A stretch of DNA of 10,875 nucleotides. It comes from Acidimicrobiaceae bacterium (lineage in GTDB: Bacteria > Actinomycetota > Acidimicrobiia > Acidimicrobiales > Acidimicrobiaceae). A program made the translations under genes and the position numbers. The stretch covers positions 1 through 10,875 of the forward strand of contig JABEUP010000140.1 in the NCBI GenBank assembly GCA_013044365.1, given 5' to 3'. This document shows, one piece after another, positions 5,141 to 10,875 of the stretch. The notes under the pieces are model-generated. The model worked only from the letters and a program-made list of their open reading frames with translations, was not told the DNA's origin and did not search any database. How positions within the stretch are numbered: position 1 is the stretch's first letter; each line of letters opens with the position of its first letter.

Positions 5141-6294
5141 ACCCAGAGCCTAACAAAAATAACCAAAAACTGGTGATGGGAAATGAAGCCGTCGCGATGG
5201 GAGCCATCGCCGCAGGGTGCGACTTTTTTGCTGGCTATCCAATCACTCCGGCAACTGAGATCCTCGAAGAGATGAGCAAAATGCTCCCTCCTCGAGGCGG
5301 TGTGTTTCTACAAATGGAGGATGAGCTAAGCGCCATTGCCGCGGTAATCGGCGCAGCCTGGGGTGGATCAATTTCCATGACCGCCACCTCCGGTCCGGGA
5401 TTCTCACTGATGCAGGAGAATCTTGGGTACGCCTCGATAACACAGACGCCTTGCGTAGTGGTCGATTGCCAAAGGGGCGGCCCGTCAACCGGACTGCCCA
5501 AATTGGCATCCCAGGGAGACGTCATGCAGGCGCGTTTTGGAAGTCACGGCGACCGTCCAACACTGGTGATCACCGCCTCGTCAGTCAATGACTGCTATGA
5601 ATCAACGGTGTTTGCTTTCAAGATGTCCCAGAAACACCGGATGCCGGTAATCCTGCTCATCGATGGGGTCATCGGACACATCAGAGAACCGGTGGAGTTA
5701 CCCCCTGCTCCACCGCCGCGGAAAGCTACCTTTCCGAAGATTGACGCAGATTCTCCCCGCTTCGGTGACGCCCCCTTTGTCCCGTTTGGACATGGTCCGG
5801 TCACGGTCGTAACCGGCCTGGCCCATCAAAGTAATGGACTGGCCGAAACTCAAAAGGGCAGCCACACCGAACAGATGATTCGCACCACCATTGAGAACAT
5901 CTGCCGTGACCCCGAAATAATCGACTCCTGGGCATTGAAGTATCAGCTGGATGACGCCGATGTCGCCATCGTAGCTTACGGTATAACCGCCAGATCAGCG
6001 AGAGAAGCGGCGGACCTGCTGAGAGCAGACGGGATCAAGGCAGGACTTTTGGACTTGAAGATTCTCTGGCCCTTTCCCAACGAGATTCTCCGGGAACTTG
6101 CCGGCAAAGTTGCTGCAATTATCGTTCCCGAACTCAACCTGGGACAGATGGTGCTTCCCCTAAAGGCGGCAGTTGGGGGCCGCGTGGTGGTCCACTCGCT
6201 CAACAGGGCGGATGGAACTCTGCTGACTCCCAACGATATCGCCGAGTTTGCCGCTAAGCAACTGAACTCTATAGAGGAGAGGACACATGCCTAA
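5137..6294 (+). CDS. korA: 2-oxoglutarate:ferredoxin oxidoreductase alpha subunit
   Basis: A 385-residue alpha subunit of the KorA/OorA type. It contains GYPITPATEI (33-42), TSGPGFSLMQE (84-94), QRGGPSTG (112-119) and QGDV (126-129), the hallmark pyrimidine-domain motifs of 2-oxoglutarate-type enzymes. The C-terminal part (about 265-380) is the transketolase-like domain II. Together with beta it performs CoA-dependent oxidative decarboxylation of a 2-oxoacid, reducing ferredoxin. The gamma domain is not fused here but encoded separately downstream. ATG 5137 overlaps the delta stop (ATGA) and has GGAGAAAGG upstream; the frame is open further back to 5062, but that part overlaps delta. Substrate choice of 2-oxoglutarate over branched-chain 2-oxoacids rests on motif recall and gene order. 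Confidence 0.88.
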   Translation: MNPEPNKNNQKLVMGNEAVAMGAIAAGCDFFAGYPITPATEILEEMSKMLPPRGGVFLQMEDELSAIAAVIGAAWGGSISMTATSGPGFSLMQENLGYASITQTPCVVVDCQRGGPSTGLPKLASQGDVMQARFGSHGDRPTLVITASSVNDCYESTVFAFKMSQKHRMPVILLIDGVIGHIREPVELPPAPPPRKATFPKIDADSPRFGDAPFVPFGHGPVTVVTGLAHQSNGLAETQKGSHTEQMIRTTIENICRDPEIIDSWALKYQLDDADVAIVAYGITARSAREAADLLRADGIKAGLLDLKILWPFPNEILRELAGKVAAIIVPELNLGQMVLPLKAAVGGRVVVHSLNRADGTLLTPNDIAEFAAKQLNSIEERTHA

Positions 6295-7120
6295 GCTGGG
6301 TCTTAATATCGACAAGTACCTGAGAACCCAGGTGCTTCCCACAGTCTGGTGTCCGGGTTGTGGAAACGGCAACATCGTGGAGGGACTCGCCACGGCATTC
6401 TCGCGCATGGAGGTCGACCCGACCAGGGTGGTAGTCGTAGGAGGAATAGGGTGCTCTGGACGTACCCCCTTTTATGTGCAAACCAATGCCATGCACACCA
6501 CCCACGGGCGCGCACTTGCGTATGCGACAGGCTTGAAAATGGCTCAGCCGGACCTCACGGTTGTGGTGACTGCAGGCGATGGCGATGCACTGGCTATTGG
6601 GGGAAATCACTTCATCCATGCTGCACGGCGGAACATCGATCTGACGGTACTTCTCTACAACAACGGAATATACGGCATGACCGGCGGACAGAGAGGACCC
6701 ACCACCCCATTCGGCTCCAGAACCACAACATCGCTTGCGGGAAATATCGAAAGAACCTTCGACACCGTAGAAATTGCAATGGCGGCTGGCGCGACGTACG
6801 TAGCTCGAACGACGACTTTCGATATGCAGGAAATCCCTCTTCGGATACAGGAAGCAATGGCCCACCCGGGCTTCGCTGTAGTGGAAATTCTGACCCAGTG
6901 TCCGACCTACTACGGGAGTCTGAACCAACTAGGCGACGCATCCGACATGCTAATTTGGCAGCGGGATCTAACCGACGGAGTCCCGGTGAAGATGTTGAAC
7001 CGTGAAGAACTGTTGGGGCCGCTTCGTACCGGTGTTTTTAGAAACGAGAAAGTTACCGAATTCACCCAGGCCTATTCAGACCTGTGTTCCCAAGTTGGAG
7101 GCAATTATGGCCACAATTGA
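6287..7120 (+). CDS. korB: 2-oxoglutarate:ferredoxin oxidoreductase beta subunit (TPP-binding)
   Basis: A 277-residue catalytic subunit. The TPP/Mg2+ motif runs from GDGD (98-101) through AIGGNH to the NN at 125-126 and GIYGMTGGQ. Four cysteines, C22 and C25 (CPGC), C56 (GGIGCSG) and C205 (LTQCPTYYG), are placed like the [4Fe-4S] ligands of KorB/OFOR beta subunits. The subunit carries the reaction-centre cluster next to TPP and works with alpha. ATG 6287 overlaps the alpha stop by 8 nt and is preceded by GGAGAGG. The length is near the usual 270-300 residues. The last 45 residues after IWQRD are a typical variable tail. Confidence 0.92.
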   Translation: MPKLGLNIDKYLRTQVLPTVWCPGCGNGNIVEGLATAFSRMEVDPTRVVVVGGIGCSGRTPFYVQTNAMHTTHGRALAYATGLKMAQPDLTVVVTAGDGDALAIGGNHFIHAARRNIDLTVLLYNNGIYGMTGGQRGPTTPFGSRTTTSLAGNIERTFDTVEIAMAAGATYVARTTTFDMQEIPLRIQEAMAHPGFAVVEILTQCPTYYGSLNQLGDASDMLIWQRDLTDGVPVKMLNREELLGPLRTGVFRNEKVTEFTQAYSDLCSQVGGNYGHN

Positions 7121-7694
7121 GCGGGATCAGGTACGAATCAGATTAGCCGGCCGTGGTAGCCAGGGAATTATGCTCGGCGGGACGATCCTCGCTGAAGCCG
7201 CCGTAATTGACGGGCTGATGGTAGCCGAGATCCAGGAATTCGGTCCGGAAGCCCGTCTTGGTGCCGCCAAGGCGGACCTGATCATCTCCAAAGGCCAAAT
7301 TGCCTTCCCTGTGGTTCATCAAGCCGACTTTCTGCTGTGCCTATCACGACCGGCGTATGTTAGATACTCCACAACGCTTTCGATGAACGGTCTGATGATC
7401 GCCGAGGAGACTCTCCGGGAGGAAATGGGAGACTCGTTCCGGGTGACCTATATACCATTTCGTGCGGCAGCATTGGAACTTGGTAAAGAACTTTATTCCA
7501 ATATCATCGGCCTGGGCGCCCTTGCGGCACTTAGCAATGCCGTCACTAAAGAGTCACTGCAAAATGCGGTGAGAGCCAGGGTGGAGACAGAGACGCTAAC
7601 CGAAAACCTTGCCGCACTTGACATCGGGTACGAACTGGGGTACAAACAGGTGCCTCAACAAATAGGATCCCGGTGGGCAAACGCGGCCCGGTAA
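7107..7694 (+). CDS. korC: 2-oxoglutarate:ferredoxin oxidoreductase gamma subunit
   Basis: A 195-residue gamma subunit of the POR/KOR superfamily. It opens with RLAGRGSQGIMLGGTILAEA (12-31) and contains EFGPEARLGAAKADLIIS (44-61), both at the family positions. The usual GxGGQG glycine motif reads GRGSQG and the usual GPEvRGG reads GPEARLG, mild departures from the form I recall. ATG 7107 has a GGAGG 7 nt upstream and overlaps the beta gene by 14 nt; the frame is open to 7002, but that part overlaps beta. It is the last gene of the plus-strand operon and converges on the histidine kinase gene 73 bp away. Confidence 0.9.
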   Translation: MATIERDQVRIRLAGRGSQGIMLGGTILAEAAVIDGLMVAEIQEFGPEARLGAAKADLIISKGQIAFPVVHQADFLLCLSRPAYVRYSTTLSMNGLMIAEETLREEMGDSFRVTYIPFRAAALELGKELYSNIIGLGALAALSNAVTKESLQNAVRARVETETLTENLAALDIGYELGYKQVPQQIGSRWANAAR

Positions 7695-7698
7695 GGGA

Positions 7699-7732
7699 AA
7701 TCCGTCTCTCAACAGTATCTATGTTTCGGATT
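7699..7732. repeat. Weak hairpin in the convergent gap
   Basis: AATCCG (7699-7704) and CGGATT (7727-7732) form a perfect 6-bp stem with a 22-nt loop, between the end of the kor operon and the end of the kinase gene. It could help termination, but it has no U-tract on either strand, so the assignment is tentative. Confidence 0.25.
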
Positions 7733-7767
7733 GAGACCTGATACGGCTGGCAGGCGGGTAGCCCTCC

Positions 7768-9213
7768 TTACGCCTTCTCGGCAACCTCATGGGAGAAAGA
7801 CGGATGGGCCTGATCTAATTCAAACCCAATAATCGGAATGGTTGCCGCGACGACCGTCCCGCCCTCTTTGGATGACCTAAGTTCAAGGTGGCCGCCGAGA
7901 AGTCTTGCACGCTCTCTCATGCCGACAACGCCAAGATGTTCGCCGGCATGCTCGTCAAGTTTATCCGGCTCAAAGCCTTGGCCATTGTCAGAGATCTCCA
8001 GGTTCAGTGCGTCTGTGCCGAAGCAGACCAAGACTTTCAGGGCTGCGGCATTGGCGTGTCGCATCACGTTGCTTGCCGATTCCTGGACAATGCGGAACGC
8101 GCCAAGTTCAACCTCGGAGGGAAGCCGCAACGGCGTACCTGTTACTTCGATGGTCACCAGCAATCCGGTCTGATCTTCAAAATCAGCGCAGAAACTCTTA
8201 AGCGCCGGGACCAAACCGAGCTGATCCAGCGCGGGTGGCCGCAATCCGGTGACAATGCCTCTGAGCCCGCTAGCGGCATCCAAAACATGCTGGCGCAGTT
8301 CCAGTAGTGTCTCCTCCAGATTTTCAGGGGCCACTGGATCCTCGGCAATCATAGCCAGCCGTCTGGATAGATGCATCAGAACCTGAAGGGGCTCGTCGTG
8401 AAGCTCCCGAGATAAACGCAGACGCTGCTCCTCCTCGGCCCGGACGACAAGCGCAGCATAGTGTCTAATCCGGCGGCCTTCACTCCGCTCACGGGTGATG
8501 TCTTCCAGAACTACCTGAATCGCGCGGTCGCCCCTGCCTGTAGTCAGGCGAACCAAATCAACTCTGTAGTCCCGACCATCCTCCATAGAGATGACCCGGC
8601 CTGAATGATCCTCGGCGAGGATATCGATGCCCAGAACTCCTTTGTCGTAATGGCCAACCACAGAGGGTCCGAAAGCCATCTGTGCAGCGAAATTTGCAGC
8701 AATGATGGTACCAAGCTCGTCAAAAAGCATGATCGGAGCACTGTTGGCATTGAAGAGCTGCCGATAGCGCTCCTCAGCCGCCGCAAGTTCAACTGCTGCG
8801 CTTTCCACGCGAGCACGTGCCATTCTCTCTGCTTCGACCCGCTGGCCAACGAAGAATCCCACGGCATCAACAAGAATCAGGCTGACCAGATCACTGCCTG
8901 AATGACCTCTATCCTGAGAAAGAAGCAAATCCGGAAGCCATAGCAGGCTAGCCCAGATTGCGGTTGCGGCAGAACCTGAGAGTCCGTATCTCAGCGCGGC
9001 ATAACCAACAGGGACCATTAGCAGAGCTACCGGGATTCCATCCGGGAATGCAGCTCCATTGGTGAATCTGATATCGACAAGAAAGTGAAACACGGCCATC
9101 AAAATCACTGATGCCTGCAGCACCCAGAATTGCAACTCGTATAGAGGAGGGTGTGCAGCCCGGCGCAACACCGTCATGTAATCAGCGCGCGTCGGTCGAC
9201 TCATCGCGTTCAT
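7768..9213 (-). CDS. Membrane histidine kinase, HisKA_3 (NarL-partner) type
   Basis: A 481-residue sensor kinase. Four hydrophobic segments (about residues 31-48, 61-78, 82-99 and 109-126) form a membrane domain. A charged, probably coiled-coil linker (127-150) and a PAS-like domain (about 148-245) follow. The dimerisation/phosphoacceptor region has ELHDE with H272. The ATPase domain has an N-box IVQESASNVMRHA (E378, N382), a G1 box DNGQGF (409-414) and a G2 box GVVGMRER (428-435). Output should be phosphotransfer to the LuxR-type regulator whose gene overlaps it upstream by 32 nt. The PAS region has no cysteine or obvious cofactor signature, so the signal is unknown. The start is uncertain: ATGs at 9211-9213 and 9202-9204 both lie inside the regulator gene and lack a strong SD, which suggests coupled translation. 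Confidence 0.9.
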   Translation of the reverse strand: MNAMSRPTRADYMTVLRRAAHPPLYELQFWVLQASVILMAVFHFLVDIRFTNGAAFPDGIPVALLMVPVGYAALRYGLSGSAATAIWASLLWLPDLLLSQDRGHSGSDLVSLILVDAVGFFVGQRVEAERMARARVESAAVELAAAEERYRQLFNANSAPIMLFDELGTIIAANFAAQMAFGPSVVGHYDKGVLGIDILAEDHSGRVISMEDGRDYRVDLVRLTTGRGDRAIQVVLEDITRERSEGRRIRHYAALVVRAEEEQRLRLSRELHDEPLQVLMHLSRRLAMIAEDPVAPENLEETLLELRQHVLDAASGLRGIVTGLRPPALDQLGLVPALKSFCADFEDQTGLLVTIEVTGTPLRLPSEVELGAFRIVQESASNVMRHANAAALKVLVCFGTDALNLEISDNGQGFEPDKLDEHAGEHLGVVGMRERARLLGGHLELRSSKEGGTVVAATIPIIGFELDQAHPSFSHEVAEKA

Positions 9214-9892
9214 CCAGTGGTATCAAATGCCGACTAAGCGCATAGAGCGCCGCCTCGGTTCTGGAGGCTGCTCCAAGTTTCGCCAACACATTGGACACAT
9301 AGCCCTCAACTGTGCGCAGCGTTAGTCCAAGGCTATTGGCGATGCCTTTGTTGGTCAGCCCCTTGCCGAGCAAACGGAGAACATCGATTTCTCTTGGGGT
9401 GAGCTTTGCCTCATTCACTTCGTGATTTGTCTGCCTTCGATGGGCCAAACGCAGGGAAATGGATCCGCTTAGCACAAAATCTCCGCCAGCCACAGTGCGG
9501 ACCGCGTCCACCAGCTCTCTGCCCGTTGCGGTCTTGAGCAGGTATCCGGCCACCCCTAACTCAAGTGCCTCAGCGACATAGGCATAGTCGTCGTAGGCAC
9601 TTACAATCAGAACCCTTATCGTTGGGTGTTTCAACGCCGCCAGTCTTGCAACCTCAAGACCGCTCATGTCGGGCAGATTCACATCCAAAAGAGCTACATC
9701 GATTCCGAGACGGTCAAACAGCAAATTGGCTTGTGCACCTGTGGATGCTTGACCTACGACGGTCATGTCTGCCTCACGCTCAAGCAGTTGCACAGTTCCT
9801 TCGCGCACCAAGGCATGATCATCGACAATCAATACCCTGATTTGACCATGCTCACGCGCCAATCCGAGACGGGAGTTAACGAGCGAATCCAC
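9182..9892 (-). CDS. NarL/LuxR-family response regulator
   Basis: A 236-residue two-component regulator. The receiver domain (about residues 18-135) has the acidic pair D24/D25, phosphoacceptor D70 (ALLDVNLPDMSG), conserved S98 and K120. The C-terminal LuxR helix-turn-helix (about 163-221) reads LTPREIDVLRLLGKGLTNKGIANSL, then TVEGYVSNVLAKLG. On phosphorylation it should dimerise and bind palindromic DNA. The GTG at 9890-9892 has AGGA 8 nt upstream. About 17 residues precede the receiver domain. It is the first gene of the regulator-kinase pair. Candidate targets, from proximity only, are the kor operon, the cupredoxin operon, or its own promoter. Confidence 0.92.
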   Translation of the reverse strand: MDSLVNSRLGLAREHGQIRVLIVDDHALVREGTVQLLEREADMTVVGQASTGAQANLLFDRLGIDVALLDVNLPDMSGLEVARLAALKHPTIRVLIVSAYDDYAYVAEALELGVAGYLLKTATGRELVDAVRTVAGGDFVLSGSISLRLAHRRQTNHEVNEAKLTPREIDVLRLLGKGLTNKGIANSLGLTLRTVEGYVSNVLAKLGAASRTEAALYALSRHLIPLDERDESTDAR

Positions 9893-10159
9893 GGAACGAT
9901 TCCTGACTCAAAAATATTACAAGTCCACCAGCTATTTCAGGCACTTCGAGTACCCCTTATCACTTCCAGCCACGTGGATAAAAAATCGACACTGCCGATC
10001 TTATCCCCATCCAATCTCCGACACCAACTTCAGCACTCACAGGAGCTGGCAAGCTCTAGGAACCTAGCCCCGAAATCGGATTGTCGTGACAATGGAGAAG
10101 TTGGAATCCCACCGTCAGAACAGAGCGATTTAATTCTGTTCCAAGATTGACTATTTGAT

Positions 10160-10189
10160 TTGACTACTTCTAGTCATCACTCCTTAAAT
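10160..10189 (+). promoter_or_regulatory. Sigma70-type promoter candidate overlapping a palindrome
   Basis: TTGACT (10160-10165) and TTAAAT (10184-10189) with an 18-bp spacer: 5/6 and 4/6 matches. The palindrome TGACTA-CTTC-TAGTCA (10161-10176) covers most of the -35 and the upstream spacer, which would suit a repressor or regulator site. The distance to the gene at 10750 is large. Confidence 0.3.
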
Positions 10190-10212
10190 GAACACGGTGA
10201 CTGCAACCAGTC
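10161..10212. repeat. Two similar short palindromes (GACTR-N4-YAGTC)
   Basis: GACTA-CTTC-TAGTC (10162-10175, extendable by one pair on each side) and GACTG-CAAC-CAGTC (10199-10212) share half-sites and a 4-nt spacer, with centres 37 bp apart. This is the pattern of a pair of operators for one dimeric protein. Confidence 0.45.
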
Positions 10213-10355
10213 CATAAATTTCCACAAACTTCGTGGTTAGCCAACTCCTACAAGCCGGCTCAATTATCTCGTAAAAGAACGGTTCCAAAATCATTCTACC
10301 GAGAAATTCCCGTGCGTGGCTTGCTAAGAGGTCAAGACCAGGGAATACGGGTATC

Positions 10356-10388
10356 ACTACCGTGGAATTTCGTAACGGTCACGGTAGT
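10356..10388. repeat. Inverted repeat containing a motif shared with the divergent region
   Basis: Perfect 9-nt arms ACTACCGTG (10356-10364) and CACGGTAGT (10380-10388) around a 15-nt loop. The left half includes CCGTGGAATTTCG (10360-10372), differing at one base from CCGTAGAATTTCG (2992-3004). ACGGT also occurs at 10375-10379, allowing an alternative nested pairing with ACCGT at 10359-10363. Confidence 0.55.
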
Positions 10389-10781
10389 TCCCGAGTTAGC
10401 TGGCCGACGGGTCAATCTTACGATGAAATTATGTTCAAAATGCTAAAAAATGGGGTGGGGACAGGCTCGACGAAACTAATCGCTGCCTACCGCACATTCG
10501 TCATCACTCTGGCATTTTGGGCACTGAGGGATGAGAGGCAACACGATCCCTTGCCAAGCGAGATAGGCAATGTGCTCACAATTATTCCCATCCCGACCGA
10601 ATATGCAAGAGTTGAGCCGGACACGCTGTGTCAGAAGCTTCGTCAGGTATTGCCGGGTATTAGAAGTGGCATTGGCGATGCATTCTCAATTCAACGTTAT
10701 GGCAGTTCACTACATTTCGGCTGGAATCGTGACATGAAAGAAGGCCCAAATGAGACGCAAGACGTTCGATACGCTAGTTAG
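10362..10781 (+). CDS. Doubtful hypothetical ORF
   Basis: An open frame of 139 codons from a GTG at 10362, or 117 from an ATG at 10431. The predicted product has no motif, signal peptide or domain I recognise; residues 41-55 are moderately hydrophobic. Against it: the GTG lies inside an inverted repeat with no good SD, codon use looks less biased than in neighbouring genes, and the frame runs 32 nt into the next gene past that gene's own RBS. For it: it fills an otherwise empty stretch and is long for chance at this base composition. It may be a decayed gene. Confidence 0.2.
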   Translation: MEFRNGHGSSRVSWPTGQSYDEIMFKMLKNGVGTGSTKLIAAYRTFVITLAFWALRDERQHDPLPSEIGNVLTIIPIPTEYARVEPDTLCQKLRQVLPGIRSGIGDAFSIQRYGSSLHFGWNRDMKEGPNETQDVRYAS

Positions 10782-10875
10782 CCTTACCGGAATGCTGTTG
10801 GTGGTGATCTTAGTTGTGGCAGGGGCACTGCTTACCTGGGGCCACTCTTACATCAATAACCAGGTGTACCAGCAA
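10750..10875 (+). CDS. Small membrane-anchored protein of unknown function, N-terminal fragment
   Basis: The first 42 codons of a gene running off the right edge. After MRRKTFDTLVS comes one hydrophobic helix (about residues 12-29), then WGHSYINNQVYQQ. This 'MRRK..D.L.S..G..L..VL.VAG.LLTWG...N..V..Q' pattern is one I recall from actinobacterial membrane proteins, often mislabelled as LigA-type ring-opening dioxygenases. Nothing here supports that label. The ATG at 10750 has AAGAAGG 5 nt upstream. The frame is open to the last base. Confidence 0.7.
   Translation, partial: MRRKTFDTLVSLTGMLLVVILVVAGALLTWGHSYINNQVYQQ

Larger units (their letters stand above)
9893..10749. other. Intergenic region (857 bp) with palindromes and one doubtful ORF
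   Basis: This lies between the divergent response-regulator gene and the right-edge membrane protein gene. It holds short perfect inverted repeats: CTAGG-AA-CCTAG near 10060; GAACAGA/TCTGTTC (10118-10124 with 10135-10141); TGACTA-CTTC-TAGTCA (10161-10176); GACTG-CAAC-CAGTC (10199-10212); and ACTACCGTG/CACGGTAGT (10356-10388). A plus-strand promoter candidate is at 10160-10189. No RNA gene was recognised. The stretch 10362-10781 is open but not convincing as a gene. Confidence 0.6.

Noticed and set aside
6269..7005. Long open frames on both strands (218-219 codons) overlapping the beta-subunit gene.
   Set aside because: They lie antisense or out of frame to a strongly supported KorB with intact motifs. 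Their translations are Arg/His/Ser-rich with no domain, typical shadows of a coding sequence.
9626..10150. A 174-codon plus-strand frame running from inside the regulator gene into the intergenic region.
   Set aside because: Most of its start is antisense to the receiver-domain coding region, and the translation shows no recognisable features.
10750..10875. Annotation of the right-edge protein as a LigA ring-opening dioxygenase.
   Set aside because: Only a short basic N-terminus and one hydrophobic helix are visible. That label is a common database error for this type of protein.

Overview
The window looks like a bacterial chromosome segment concerned with low-potential electron transfer, probably from an actinobacterium. 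An acidophilic Acidimicrobiia-like organism would fit, but that is inference only. The pointers are the 'MRRKT...' membrane-anchored protein at the right edge, which resembles a family I know from actinobacteria; Sec lipoproteins with Thr/Ala/Pro linkers; cupredoxins beside a periplasmic Fe-S module; and strong GGAGG ribosome-binding sites with frequent GTG starts. No tRNA, rRNA, CRISPR array, insertion sequence or integrase was seen.

Left block (1-2840, minus strand, read right to left): two paralogous cupredoxin-fold lipoproteins, then a Tat-exported protein with four [4Fe-4S] cluster motifs, then the start of an NrfD/PsrC-like quinone-interacting membrane subunit cut by the window edge. 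This is an extracytoplasmic relay in which an NrfD + FeS pair (as in Psr, Ttr, Dsr and Act complexes) is encoded with two copper-protein-like carriers. The cupredoxins keep the CuA Cys-x3-Cys pair but not the CuA His that follows it. Two long hairpins, which pair best as minus-strand RNA, lie between the cupredoxin genes. A 12-codon leader frame with a near-perfect Shine-Dalgarno precedes the Fe-S gene.

A 612-bp divergent intergenic region (2841-3452) carries a 40-nt near-perfect inverted repeat and two good sigma70-like promoters pointing right.

Centre block (3453-7694, plus strand): a tight operon with overlapping genes. It encodes a GltD/NfnB-like FAD/NADPH/Fe-S oxidoreductase followed by the four subunits of a 2-oxoacid (most likely 2-oxoglutarate):ferredoxin oxidoreductase, in the order D-A-B-C seen in oorDABC of Campylobacter and Helicobacter. 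The simplest reading is that oxidative decarboxylation of 2-oxoglutarate reduces ferredoxin and the GltD-like protein exchanges those electrons with NADP(H). The reverse, reductive-carboxylation direction is possible.

Right block (7768-9892, minus strand, convergent with the kor operon): a NarL/LuxR-type response regulator overlapping a membrane histidine kinase (four TM segments, PAS-like domain, HisKA_3, HATPase). An 857-bp region (9893-10749) follows with palindromes, one promoter candidate and a doubtful ORF. The window ends in the first 42 codons of a small membrane-anchored protein of unknown function. A 13-bp motif is shared, with one mismatch, between this region and the inverted repeat in the divergent region, so the two-component pair might control the metabolic operons. 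That link is a hypothesis.
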